DNA of 64,000 nucleotides from Neonectria sp. B-13 (taxonomy: Eukaryota; Ascomycota; Sordariomycetes; Hypocreales; Nectriaceae), in assembly GCA_002682825.1 (NCBI GenBank), contig NOKP01000031.1, forward strand, positions 602,353 to 666,352. Reading direction: 5' to 3'. A program made the translations under genes and the position numbers. The stretch's first letter is position 1. Every line of letters starts with the position of its first letter. The notes beneath the pieces were generated by a model. The model saw nothing but the letters and a program-made list of their open reading frames with translations. It made no database searches and was not told the DNA's origin. Of the stretch, positions 33,386 to 45,856 are shown piece by piece.

Positions 33386-35316
33386 GAATAATCCTTCCCA
33401 TCCATCCCAGCCAGCATCCAGGCGTTGTTCAAGCGTAGCGCCGGCGAACAAGGCTCCCTGCCTCCTCCCTGGAATACCAAAGCTCCCTTGCTCCCCTACG
33501 CGCTTCTTCTTCCCCTGCTGCTCTGGGAGCCCCGAAGGCACGCTGATCGTAGGCTAAGCTTTCAGGATTACGGGCGACCTCCACCGATTGGACCTGTGCT
33601 CGGGGGACCCAACCGAGGCCCCGCAACTTCGTGCTTCAGGCCCGGTCGCCGTCTGATCGTCGGGTGGTCGCTTGATCGACGTTGTCCAAACCTCGAGAAT
33701 CCAGGCTATACGCAGTCAACACGAACCAACCTAACAAGGAATGCTTCCCGGCTGTGTTCCATGCTATATTTACGAAGTAGCCTGTCCAGGGTCTCCTTTG
33801 CCGGGACCCGTAAATCCTCTAACTGAACGCCCGAGTCTATCTTCTAGCACCGTATCACACATCTCTCCTTTCTTCCATTCCTCGTGGGCCGACCGTGTCC
33901 TTGCTCCTCCCACCTTCATTCGTACCCACACGCAGTGGTCTCCCCAAAACGGAGATCGACGCTTTTTGGTCCACTGTCCGAGAGACTCTGCCCCTGACCG
34001 AGAAGTTAATTAGCCAGTGTTTGAGGCAGTGCCCGTAGGTTTGCCCCGTTTTGGTCGCCGTCGAAGGGATCCGCGTCGGAGTGTAGGGTATTTTCCCGCG
34101 CGCCTCAAAATCGCCCATTTTTATACCCAACATGCTTGCCTAGTGACATACCTGAGCTGGATTGCGGAGACCATCAAGTCTCCATAGCTTGATGAAACCT
34201 GCGCGTGTGACAACTGGCGTATGGCCTTGGATTCCCCTCAGACGCTATGTTACCCGATACACTGCGGTTACGGTAGCGGGAGGGAACGTCATCGGCGGTA
34301 GTTAGATCGGCGACGCACGAATAACCCAGCAGCCTCGCTTCCATCTCAAGACCCACTGTCCACTGTCTCAAGCAACGCTGGCTTCCTACAAAGTAGAGTC
34401 GGGCGAATTCAAGTTGGCCAGCTGGGCGACAAACTACGTCACTGGTTCGTAGGTAATGTCGAGTTTAAAAGTAGAGTGTTCACAGTAGGACAGTAAGTGT
34501 AGTAGAGTGGTTGTCCACCGCCACGGATCCGCCACAGTTCACATGTTTGCACAATCTGTGCAAGGAATCCAAGAATCGTAGCACCAAAAACACTGACAAC
34601 AGACCCAGACTTTGGGGCGTTCACGGTAAAACGGCTGTAACATGTAGCACACGTTCTGTGCCACTATTATAGTAGCCTCGAAGACAAGAGTCGTCAAAAT
34701 AGGCAGCGAAACAATGTTTATATCCGTCAGGTTTCCACAACGCTCAATGCCACCGATCTTCCACCGCCACTGTTCCCGGTATTCCACAATCAATTGACAA
34801 TTGAGCGGTAACGTAACCGCCACCAATCTAATCGACATTTTTCGCAGCCCATGTTCTTAAATTAGAAGCGGTGGGGGTAAAGTGCGGCCTAGTTTAGATG
34901 CTCGGAAGCGAAACAAGCACGAAACATTCGCTGTGTCCATCCACAGCTCTTTGAGACGTCAATAGTTCCTTTCGGTTATGGAGTGTCTCGAATATTCGCT
35001 TCAGATAGTGACTGCACTTGGCATGGATTGATCCTGCTCATGCTTTCCTCCTTGACACAGCGTCACGCCGTCAGATAAACCGTCAAGTGCCGGTAGGTCG
35101 TATTGTTCCAGTCCCCGTATTACAATGAGAATGGTTGCTACGGAGACACTCAAGATAGTCTTAGAAACAGCTGGCGAATGAGTCGCACATCGTCCAATGC
35201 CGTTGTAGTCTTCGTATACTTCGCGCGATGTTTGCACGGGAGAACAGTAGATAGGCACTTCAAGACATTTGACTCTAGCTAACCAGCACCCGCCCCGACA
35301 GAAGCTGTAGCATTGA

Positions 35317-36812
35317 CTACTCAGGTTTCCGGCCATAGACGACTCGCTGGCGATAGAAAGGATGGAACTTGCCGGAGCGTATCTCGCGTCGAAGGTGGGC
35401 GCAGTACAGGGAGACCTCCTCTTTCGACCAACCCAGAACGATATTGGCCATGAATAGCACATAGCCCTCGTAGTCTTGTTCAAGGGCAGCCTGAGAAAAC
35501 AGACCAATCTCTTTGAGTCGGGGTTCCTTCGCCCAGCCCCCAATCGGTGCCTATCACGCAGTGAGTTTCTCAAAGCGAGTGAGCCAGGGGTCTTTAAGTT
35601 CTTACCTTCAAGTCCCAAGTTCCAATGTCGACAAAGCCGGCCTCTTCCATCCCCTTCTTCTGTAGATCTTTATCCAGGATCTCAAATGTGCGGCCCAACT
35701 TTTTGCCTCCCTCGATGAAGAATTTGCCCCATTCATTCATAGCACAGGTCTCTGTTACCGTGCCGTCATCACTTTCCATTCTTGGAGAAGCCTCGTGACT
35801 TTCAACCCAGCCGCCGGGCTTACATGCCCTGTATGCCTCCTTGAAGAGGGCGGACCAGTCGCTAATGCTTCCATACATGTAGCGCATATGCACGTAGTCC
35901 ATCGAGTCCGGATCAAAGGTCCACTCTTGGGTGCAATCCTCGATCTCGCTGATGATGTTAGGCTTGATCAGCACATTTCGCAAAGGCTTCTTACAATTTG
36001 ACGTTCGGAGGAACCCAGTTTGGCTGGATCGGGGAGATGTCCGTTCCAATGACTTCAGCGTTGGGGTACTCGTCGGCAAAGTCACTGTGCCATGATCAGT
36101 TATTTGTATTGACAGGGTGCGTTGGTGAAGTACATGGCCCAAATTCCTGCGATATAAATCAGCTTCATGGTGTTCATGACGAACTCATTTCTGAGGCTTA
36201 CCCGTTCCAGTTCCGATATCCACCACTTTCTAAAAGCAGACTTAGCATTTCGTATTTCGCGAGCACTATACAGATGGTTGACAGACTTGAATGTCATCCT
36301 TCAGCGGGGCTAAATGAAGTTTCCCCTCTAACGATAAAGACAGCAGATGATGGCTAAAAATCTTAGCTTTGGTAAGAAAATCTGAGGCTTAGTCTTACTT
36401 GATGTCCATCGACTCAGTGTGATGCTCGTCATTCGGCGTCCTGTGGGACATTAACTCGAGAATAAGACCTATAATGCCATGCATTTCTTACCAGTACTCA
36501 GCGTTTCCTCGCTCGGCGTGATAGGTTCTCCCATTGATCGTGCGATAGTGAAGGATACTCGACGAAATTGACTCTGTTGAGGTGGCGACATCGCTTCCAA
36601 CAGCTGAGTCTGTGTCGTCGTCATCCGGAGCGACCTTGCGCGGCGTAAGTATACATAAATATTGCAGATTCATCTCAACATACTCCGGCAGTCAAAGCAG
36701 CCCAGTGTTGGGCATCGTGGAAATCCGCAGCGACAGCGGCGGCGGGGTCTGCTGGGGGTGACGACGAGGGTTCTCTAGGAGTAGGAGTATCTTCAGCTGA
36801 CTCTCCCGCCAT
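35317..36812 (-). CDS. LaeA-like SAM-dependent methyltransferase, nine exons
   Basis: Exons: 36812-36684, 36634-36492, 36440-36399, 36353-36287, 36229-36202, 36146-36134, 36084-35995, 35948-35606 and 35550-35317. All phases agree, giving 362 aa. The N-terminus is Ser/Pro/Asp-rich. An EYWTPND segment, then [15 protein letters not shown] (AdoMet motif I), [14 protein letters not shown] and CKPGGWVES give the class-I Rossmann methyltransferase plan of LaeA-like (Methyltransf_23) fungal proteins. LaeA itself is a nuclear regulator of secondary metabolism; close relatives include many of unknown role, and orthology cannot be decided here. Exon 6 is only 13 nt and encodes the centre of motif I, so skipping it would destroy binding. 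No PKS or NRPS lies nearby. Confidence 0.9.
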
Positions 36813-38457
36813 ATTGACGAGTATATTCTTTTTAAAAGATTTGGAGTAGAATAGAGACACAGACTGCAAGAACGGGTGTAGGATCAAACGCCATTCCAGC
36901 GTTACAACCCAAGTGCGGAGTCTGATCTGGTCTGGTGATGCAACCCTGGATCCCCCACCCCGATATGGCTATATTGCAACCTCGTTTACAAGAAAGACAT
37001 GCAGAAACATGGAAAAACATTTCTCTGTATGCAAATCATTACTTTGTCAAGTTCATGGTGGAGAACAGTTGAAGAGGAAGCAGGACCAGTCGAAAACGCC
37101 CGTCTGGCTGTGCCACGTCACTCCGCCTGTTCATACCAGCAAAATCGGCCTACCGCTTTTAAAAGAACGCAGAGTAATTCAACTAATAATCAAGAGATCA
37201 AGCTTAATAACTGGGAATCCATAGGGATAAAATCGCACCTCGTCCAAGACTTTCATAGTCTTCGCGCGCTCCCCGGAGCGTTGCTGGGATGCAGACCCTT
37301 AAGTAGCTCAACAGGGCGGTTTTACAGGGTCTTCATTCCCTGTCAAACTAAATGGCGACAAAGGGAGACTGAAGAGCAGAGGGAAAGGAATATGGTATCC
37401 CGAGGCCATTATCTCGGATGGATACTATTATGCACAAGTCGAAATGTCTCGAGACCATAAACAGCGCGACGAGACAGATCAACGCAACCATCTTGCTGCT
37501 CTTCAATGGGCTATCGATGCATTGATGAGTACGCCTGATTGAGTCACTGACGAGGTCTTGCGCTATTGTATTTTCTTCTATAGTTGTGATTGTCACGCCA
37601 ACCCGATTTTGCCCAAGTGTCGGGCGCCCTGTTTTGTTCGGTCGCTCGATGGCTTGGAGGTGTCGAAACAAGGACTGCAATACTTACTGTGCAGTGCAGT
37701 TGATGTCGCATCTGCTATATAACCCTTCTAGAATCTAGATGTATCTACCTGTATTTTTTATACGCACAGCAGGATGTAAGTTACATCATACAGCCCGTTT
37801 ATGCAGTTTGGTGTGTCGGGTGATCGATCAACGCACATGTTTACACTCTCAGGCGCTCTTGGCTGCACCGTATTATGGTGCTGCCTCGAGTCGAAACAGA
37901 AGTTCTCTGTTGATTTATTATTACATTGTGAAGGATTGGAATCCCGACAATCGGTGGAATGGAAGGGGCTGAGCTGTGTTGCACATGCTGGCTTATGCGG
38001 CGTCGAGGCGGGCGTCTCACCTCGGTATGAATCCTTCCACATGTCGATTGATCCGTCTAGCCACTAGCCGTCTAATTGTGCGCAAATCCTTTGTCGAGAT
38101 TGGTGATGACAAGTCACACTGTGGGCAGTAGTGGTACACCACCGGAATAGGAGAAATATCAGTCCAGTAATGCTCCCGATCAACATAATTAGCGTCTTCT
38201 TGTGAGTTCAATGAGTTGAGTCTGCTCAGGCGAGCTTCATATGCAGTAATAAGCTGTTATGACTACCTCTCGCTACCAAGCGTTCGCCAGAACAGACTTG
38301 ATGTTTCGAAAGACTTGACAAGGTGTCATGAAACCTATAATCAAGTCTACATGTTACATGGAGATGAAGTGTTGAAACTTGTTCAATTGACCTAGCCGAT
38401 GAGGAGAGTCCTAGTACTAAATCCGGAGTTGCATTTTCTTTTTCTTTCGCTACTCCG
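36813..38457. other. Intergenic, 1.64 kb, no convincing gene
   Basis: Contains the methyltransferase promoter. Small frames on both strands near 37348-38067 lack starts or composition to support them. Confidence 0.4.
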
Positions 38458-39944
38458 TCAGTTTTCTAGTAGCTCGTCTACCATCAGTTGACAGCATCCC
38501 AAGTACTTTGTAGGATCGCATAGCGTTGCAAGCTGAGCTGAACTTAGGTGTTTGACAACCTGCGGGACCCTTTCGAGCGCATCTTGCAACGCAGTTTTAT
38601 CCTCATGTGCATCAACGCATGCCTTGTACACAATTTCATGTGCCTCCTGTCGCCCTTCGTACCTAGCCAGTTCCATCATCACCGCCTCAGCGACAATAAG
38701 ACCTCGGGTTGACTTGAGGTTTGCCATCATTGCATCTTCGTTGACTTGGAGTCCACTGAGCGCGAAGTGTGCTTGGTGCAGAGCTCCCACCGCCGCGATA
38801 AAAGCAGTTGGCAGTGCAGCCCATTCTAAATGCCACGGGCCAGAAGCACGTTCAAAATCGGACACCATTCCATCAAGAACTAAACCCGCCTGGGCCCGAA
38901 GGATTTTGGACTGTGCTAAGATGATCTCGCTCGAGATGGGGTTTCGCTTTTGAGGCATAGTAGATGATGCGCCTCGGTGAGGGACATACGGCTCTGCAAC
39001 CTGAGTAACAGCTCTGTCAGCGTAACCCTGTAGAGCAGATCGACTGCGAGTTATTCGACCCCCTACTCACCTCGTTCAGCTCATTGGAAGACATTATAAT
39101 GAGGTCCAGCGCAATCTTTCCCAAGCTGCCTCCAACCATGGCCAGAAAACCCACAACCTCAGCAATGGTGTCCCTAGACACATGCCATGTGATAATTGGA
39201 TCCCTTAGGTGTAAAAGGGCTGCCATTCTCTTCCTGACTCTTATTCCTATGTCTGTATTGCCCAGAGACGCCAAGGTACCAGCAGCGCCTCCGAATTGCA
39301 CGAGCAGACATCGGTCTTTCAACTGTTCGAGGCGTTCAATATGTCTCAAAAGACCTGATAGCCATACACCACATTTATACCCAAATGTGATAGGCAGGGC
39401 GTGCTGGAGATGCGTACGGCCCGCCATGGGGGTGTCACGATAAGTGGCACACATGGATTTGAGAGATGTAGCGGTTTGACGAAGGAGTCTCTCAACAACA
39501 GTGAGCCCGCTTTGAATTTGGAGAATTGAAGCCACGTCCATGACATCTTGGGTTGTTGCGCCCCAGTGGATATACCCAGCTTTATATGACCTGTCAGTCA
39601 CCGTCTACTTGGTATAGAGATGAATGATGAAATTGCGATGACTAACCTTTGTCGTCTGGAACCCATTCCGACATCTGCTCTACAAGACCGAGAATTGGAT
39701 AGCCAACAATCTCTGCCCGAGAGGACAGGAGATGCCAGTCAATCTTGGACACATCGCTGTGTTGGCGGATGACAGCGGCAACCCCGGGAGGAATCACTCC
39801 TTCGTCCTCTTCCGCCTGCGCGAGAACACACTCGGCCTCAATCAAATTGGAAACATAGGAGCGCTCCGAGAAGCAATCGCGAATCTCTTGGGTTCCAAAA
39901 ATGTTCCCAAAGAGGACTGAATCAAAGACGGTTGCTGCCGACAT
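38458..39944 (-). CDS. Fumarase/aspartase-superfamily lyase of the PcaB/adenylosuccinate-lyase type
   Basis: Exons 39944-39647, 39579-39071 and 39000-38458 give 449 aa with phases intact. Introns start GTTAGT and GTGAGT. Family motifs: AGYIHWGATTQD (residues 100-111), GRTHLQHALP in the middle, and the superfamily signature SSTMPQKRNP at 281-290. The AGYIHWGATTQD form and the 450-residue length point to the bacterial 3-carboxy-cis,cis-muconate cycloisomerase (PcaB) branch rather than purine-pathway adenylosuccinate lyase. Fungi normally use an unrelated beta-propeller enzyme for that beta-ketoadipate step, so this may be an acquired paralogue with another dicarboxylate substrate. Predicted cytosolic homotetramer. 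Confidence 0.8.
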
Positions 39945-41110
39945 GGCGATAAGAATGAATGGTTGGAAGATATGATACGGGGGAAAGCCTTGAGCTGTTG
40001 AGTGTCGTGGTGTAGGTATCCTCGTCCTAGTGCGATGCGCGTTCTTTTTGTCTAATATTATCCCGCTATTTTGACGCCAGTTCTTGTCTCAAATCTCCAG
40101 GTAACGGAGCAATCATCGGTCGGAGAATGGAGCATATGGAGCGGAATAAGCATCATCAGATCCTGGCCCCACACGGAATAACGGAATAGCGGGATAGAAC
40201 CGTGAAGAAACGGCCGTGACCCACAAACTCGGGTGGACCGGCAGTTCCTAACACGCGGTCAATCGTACTCTTGGGAGTTTTCCGACTAGAGCTTTTAACG
40301 AAATGTAAGACTGCTATGCTGAAAGTTGAGATGAACATCTGCGGCAGATATTTTCAGAGCAATACAACCTACTGGACTGATCGTGGGGAGAATCTACCAT
40401 AGGTTTGGGGCAAGCCTAACACAGAGTGAAGATGAAATGATGTCGTATTATGTCTTGAGTATCTTTTCTCTTGCTAATATTTGTAATTCTTAACAACTTA
40501 CAAGCAGTTTCCGCAGAAAACGAGAGCATTATAGCACTGCCAGGTTTCCAGGTTGTCGTGATGAGAGCTGGGTTAGAGGAGCCCAGATCAGAAGAGAGAA
40601 GAGACAGCCCACCGCAGGGAACAACATGACTGGGAAAGATTGAGGGATGATCATAGTTTTGCTTCTCAAAATATGCTTTCATGCACCGTATTAAAAAGCG
40701 GTAGTTATCCAGAAATAACTTCAACTTGTAGAACCTGTCTAGGGTAGTCAAAATCCCACCAGAACTCCCCACTATTTCTTTCGTGCGAGTAGAGACATCC
40801 CCCGCATCTCGAACGTCGCAAAATCCATTCACAGTTGCGCTCTTTTTGCAGTGGCATCGTTCTGACCACTAGGCTCGTTTTTATGGGTTTCCACTATGGC
40901 TTCTCTTCTAGAAAACCTTCCATCGCCGTCATCGTCGGGTCGTATACCGGGGCAAGTGTGGTATGTTAAAGTCGAAGTCGCTCGTGCTCACACAGGTGAC
41001 GGAATGGTTCAGCTGACGTGGGTAGTGACCGGTGTCGTCGGTAAGTCTACATAGTGCAACATTGTTGAGAGCAGAATTCACTCTAGACCAGGGACTGAAA
41101 GTAGACTTCA
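39945..41110. other. Intergenic, 1.17 kb
   Basis: A minus-strand frame at 40416-40832 is long for chance but has no recognisable features, and I do not call it. The first exon of the next regulator may lie at its right end but could not be found. Confidence 0.35.
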
Positions 41111-43410
41111 GGAGAAAGATCAGGTGCCGCGGTGTCGATGATGAGGTGAGGCAACTTGGGCCTACTTCTTTGTTCCTGCTCACCACCTCGATGTGTTAGT
41201 GCTCTTCCTGCGTGTCAGCTGGAGTTGCCTGCGTGACATCAACTAAACTGAAAAGAAATCGAAAGCGCAAGAGGTAATTCCCGCTTGGTCATTCCTTTAA
41301 TAGAGGGGACCTGGGTTAGCATCGTAGTTGACACGCATATACAGCTTTTACGAAAGTGAAGGCATTCTTAAGCGCCGACTGGGACCAACACCTCCGTCCA
41401 ACAACACGGAGAATCCAACACAGGGCCTATTGAACGAAGCAGCTCAAGCAATACCAACACAGGCCACGTCACAGCCACACGTCCTTGAGCAGCAGACGCC
41501 GGGCTTGACTACGCATGTTGGCTCCAGTCTCCCCCCATTTGAACCGACGTCTTCAACTCGGTTCGAAGCCCGTGCCCTCGACAAGCCTTCTACGGGCTTG
41601 AGAAGACAAGGAGACGAAGCTATAATCGGGCACATGGGACGATTGGTGTCTGATGACCGACAAGTGGCCATGTTTGGAGGATCCTCAACTGGGGTTCATT
41701 TTATTAGCCAAGCAGAACAGCAGGTCCAACTGCTTCGAATGCACACTGACGTCTTTCCAAGCTGCGCCTTCAGTTTACATCTACATAACATCTGGGGTAC
41801 CCCGATCAGTGGCCTGAATTCGGATCTTGTCCAAGTCATGGTTGCTAAACTACCTCCAGACGCGGTCCATGTCCTCGACATCACGATAGACCACTGGACA
41901 CCTCTCTATCCTATAGTACACAAACCATCAGCAATGGACGCGTTTAAAAAGCTACTGAAAAGCTCTGATGCTGGTGGAGGGACCATAGCTGTTTTATATC
42001 AAGCGCTTGGTCTTCTCGCTCTTGGGACATTGGGCCAACCCGGGGGGTGCACCCGTCATCATTATCACTTTTTGTGTCTCTCAGAGACTTACTACACAAT
42101 GGCCGCAGTCCTGCTCGACAAGGTACTGGAACAACCATGCCTGCAGAGTCTTCAGGGCCTACAGATCACTCAACTATATCTTCAAGTCTCGTCTCGCTAC
42201 ACTGTCGCTTCTCATATTGGCGGAATTGCGACGCGCTTGGCACATAACCTAGGACTGCACCGTCATTCTCAACGCTTCAAGTTTGATCCTCTTGAAACGG
42301 AGCTCCGCCGAAGAGTATGGTGGTGCCAGTATTCACTTGACGTGTTTGTCTCCCAAGCGTCCCCTCAATACGTATCCTCATCATTCAGCAGCCCGGTAAA
42401 GACTGACAATAATGTTTCATAGCTTCTCAAGTGCCTATCACGGTATGCCGCGTCTGATTCGTGACCAAGACGTCGATACCGACTTCCCTACACGCGTTGA
42501 TGACGACCTCCTCACTCGAACACGTGCCGAATTTCCGTTACCTGGAGTGGCGTCACAAGTAGACACGGCCATAAGCTTATTCAAGCTAGCCCAGATCGTC
42601 GGAAACACTCTTGAGAAGTTGTACACTACAACACGACGACGTGGCGGAGTAGCCAAAATAAAACACCTACAAGCCGAACTGGATATGTGGGAGCGTACGT
42701 TGCCGACTGGTACTAGGGCAGAGACTGAACCTGGGGAAAGCCTCGATGCGGATGTACCTGAGCCTCAAGATAACCTTGAAAGGGCTGACGTCTCTCGGGA
42801 TTCTTCCCTCGAGGTTACTTTTCTTGATGTCGCGCTCTGTATAGCGACGATACACATCCACCGGCCAGCCCTTTCGTTTACGACTGCTCATCCACAGTTT
42901 TTACCTTCTCTGAAGGCCTGTGGCTACTCCTCTGCCGCACTAATCAGATGTTTGTCTACCGGCTTGACACAATCTGCGCCCCGGGACCTTGAAACCACTT
43001 CCACGCATCAACCGGCCAGCAGTTCATATCCCCCTTCTCCCATCCTCATATCACTGCTATATCCCAATGGCATTCACATGCTATGGCAGGCTGGGCTCAC
43101 GATCTTCTTTGCGCGCTGGAAGGGTCACCCTGTTGCAACTGAAAGCGACGAGGACTTGATACACCAATGCATTCTGGCTTTACGTTGGCTTCATCAATGG
43201 ACGGATGATGCGGGCGCACATATCAAACAATGCGCCGACGTGCTGGAAATTCTGAAGGCGAAGACGTTTTTGGAGTCGAGGGCACCACTAGCAATGGATC
43301 AGTCTCAGTGGAATGTTTGGGATTGGCCGATGGCTTCGGCGCTGGAGCTTTCCAATATGTTGGATGTAACGCCTTTGGACTTTTACTTGGAACAAGAACA
43401 ATGGTCCTAA
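41111..43410 (+). CDS. Fungal-specific transcription factor, 5' end unresolved
   Basis: Exons visible: about 41111-41145, 41200-41273, 41345-42343 and 42423-43410; introns 54, 71 and 79 nt, all phase-consistent. Exons 1-2 encode RRKIRCRGVDDE then CSSC-x6-C and a basic linker. This is the last four cysteines of a Zn2Cys6 cluster with canonical spacing. The first C-x2-C pair should lie just upstream, but no TGY-N6-TGY word occurs in the preceding 250 bp. The rest is a Fungal_trans (PF04082) middle-homology region with typical HNLGLHRHSQRF, ELRRRVWWCQYSLDVF and GMPRLIRDQDVD segments. Targets unknown; it sits between the PcaB-type lyase and the fungalysin. Confidence 0.65.
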
Positions 43411-43679
43411 GTAGAGCATATTCTGAGGGTGCTTGATCCGTGGCTGATTCGACTACGACGAGAGGGAGATTCACTTCAACTGTTTGAAAATAGATACATT
43501 TAGGAAATAGATACATATTTCGCAAATGGTAACTGAAAGACTGAAATACGTGACTCATCAAGAATAGAAGCTAAACCCAAATGCTACACAAACCATCACT
43601 CACAACCACTCGGTCTGTTGCGTCCACTCTCAATCCCGCCCATACTCCCATATCCATGCATACTTATCTAGGAAGAAAC
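43411..43679. other. Convergent 3' intergenic region
   Basis: Short stretch between converging stops of the regulator and the fungalysin; presumably 3' UTRs only. Confidence 0.5.
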
Positions 43680-45856
43680 CTAGCACACTCCCGAGGGGAT
43701 CACAAAGCTCTCGGTTCGGCTGGTGCTGCTGTACTTCGCTGCGGATCCCAGGCCTCTCTTGGCAAAAGCGGTCCAAAGCTCGCACTGGTTGTCGCCATCG
43801 GTGAGGTTAACATCGGCATCCAGGATGGCATCTCTGGCCTGGACCATGTTGGGGTTGCAGGGTTGGCTAGAAAGGTCCACGTATCAGCATCCGTACCATG
43901 TCGAGTGGAATTCATAATTCAAGAAACCAGGAGGGAAATCAACTTACAGAGCCATGCCGTCGACGACAAGCTTCATGGTCAGGTACTTTCCATCGGTGGG
44001 AACACCGGCCGAGCTGAAGGTGGGAGTATCGGCGTCGTTGGCGTCGTGCTTGTCAACCAAGTTCCAGAGCACCTCGTACAGAACCGTGGCCCAGTAGGTT
44101 CCGATAGCGTGGACGCCAGTGCTAGCGAGGGTGTTTACACTCTTGTAAGTGTAGGGGTTCGTCGTCAAGCTAGTGCTGTAAGGGTACGCTCGGATACCGG
44201 CGTTGTTATTGTAGACCCAGGCGCCCATGGTGAAGTCCTTGGAACGGGTGTGAGTGGACTTGACGCGAACGGCCGTCGCCATAAAGTCACCCCAGCCCTC
44301 GCCCATGCCACCAGATTCGGTGCCGGAAAGACAAGCAGAGTTGGCGGGACCGCCGGTGAGACGGTTGGACACTATATCATCATCAGCATCAACGAAGCCA
44401 GCGAAAAGAAACCAGGCTGTACTAACATCCGTGGGTGTACTCGTGGATCACGACTCCAGCGTCGAAAGAGCAATCCCTCTGGGGGGTGCTGTATGTCCAC
44501 AGGTACATCCTCATTCGGCCAGGCGAACCATCCGCGGGGGTTGCGAAGTTGGCGTTGTTGGTGCCGCTGCCGTCCTGGGCATTCAAGATGACAAAGTCAC
44601 TCCCACTGCCGCCCTGGCCGTTGTTGTTGATCTCAAAGTTTCCAGCCTTCTCGGTGAAGCCGAGGAGGTAGAGCAAGTCGTGGTACTTGTTGGCCGTGTA
44701 GAACAGCTGCGTGATGGACGCGTCCCGATAGCTGGTTGGGGTGGTCATGGTCACGGCATAGTCGTACTCGAACGCAAGACTGCTGCTGGTAGGGCGGTAG
44801 TTGTTGAGGTATGAACTTCCTCCAGAGGGGTTGACCTGGGCGATGCCATTGTTTCCCCGGGTGGTGGTGTAGTTGCTCGTGCCGTCAGAGACCCAGGTGA
44901 ACTCCGAGGTCGCAATGTTCCAAGGATCTTTGACAACAGATCGAGAGCCCTCGGTGGGATCAGCAATTGGCCAGGGACTGTAGTAGACGTGAAAGAAGTT
45001 GTTAGTGTGTGTTCTTTCGAACCGACAAGGTAAAATATTTGTCGACTTACTAGACCTTGTAGGTGGCGAGATCGGCGACATAGTCGACAACGCCAAATAC
45101 CTTCTCGTTGGTGGCCGAGTCAATATAGGTGAGAAGCCAGTTGTCCATGACATCTGTTTCAACCCTCCAGGTGAGGACTAGGCTCTCATCAGGCTTGATG
45201 AGGTAAACAAGCTTAGCCTCTGGCTTAGAGACTGTGCCAGTAGTGCCAGAGAAGGTATAATGCTCATCGTCAGTCTTCGGCTTCGCAGTAGCATCATCGG
45301 CATCGATGGGAAGAGAGAGGACATCCACGGCGCCCTTCAAGGCAGCGACAGGGTCAGAAACGTCTCGCTTGGCGAAAGGAGCGGGCAGAGTTCCAGTAAA
45401 GAAACTGTTGCCATAAGAGAAAACGGATCCATCCGCGGCGACCTTGGAGTATCAAGTTAGTATTGTTTCTAGTGCACTGACTGGCCGAGTACTCACATTG
45501 ACGTTGAAGTCTGCGTTGTCGACATCGATACCATTGATCGTCTGCTTGAAGTGCACGTGGGCAATCCCGTTGGAGCCCACATAGTGATCCTCAACGAGTC
45601 GGAATGTTGCCTTTTCCGCAACAGACTTGACGAGATCCTTGGCAGTCTCGACGTAGGTCTCCCGCTTGGAAACCTGCATCACTGGGTCTTCAACCACCTC
45701 ATCATGGGCAGTATAGTCAGAAAGCTCCGGCAGCCGGAAGGAATCCAGGTCAATGCCTCTCTTTCCTAGCTGGGCAGTGTGAGGCTGGCGTCTTGCTGGA
45801 TGAGCCTGGACTTTGACTGCCAGCCCAGCAAGACCGAGCATGAGTAGGGACCGCAT
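43680..45856 (-). CDS. Secreted M36 metalloprotease (fungalysin)
   Basis: Five exons: 45856-45497, 45442-45051, 44977-44427, 44371-43948 and 43866-43680, giving 637 aa, the usual length. The signal peptide is residues 1-19 ([15 protein letters not shown]). The FTP propeptide covers about 25-240. The mature domain begins near the [12 protein letters not shown] segment. The zinc site HEYTH (His429, Glu430, His433) lies at the end of exon 3 and the third ligand Glu459 in GMGEGWGDF in exon 4. An intron falls two codons after HEYTH. Fungalysins are extracellular endopeptidases used for protein nutrition and, in some pathogens, for cleaving host proteins. The start is the ATG at 45856, followed directly by the signal sequence. 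Confidence 0.92.

Larger units (their letters stand above)
30680..35316. other. Gene-free repeat-rich region, about 4.6 kb
   Basis: Many open frames occur on both strands, but they overlap and track GC-rich low complexity rather than proteins. Visible structure: 9-mer TTGGGAGGC-type repeats (about 30893-30970), a GTAC/CAGTAC-rich tract (31139-31292), (TG)n and (TGTC)n (31993-32051), and (CA)n (33360-33385). No inverted terminal repeats or transposase motifs are seen. It could be a long regulatory interval upstream of the sulfatase gene. Confidence 0.5.

Noticed and set aside
31361..33826. Many overlapping frames up to 178 codons
   Set aside because: They run through microsatellites and GC-rich low complexity on both strands equally and show biased rather than protein-like composition.
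40416..40832. 138-codon minus-strand frame
   Set aside because: No domain, no conserved-looking segments and no supporting context; left as unannotated intergenic.
43581..44591. 336-codon plus-strand frame
   Set aside because: It is the antisense shadow of exons 4-5 and part of exon 3 of the fungalysin, whose motifs are unmistakable on the minus strand.
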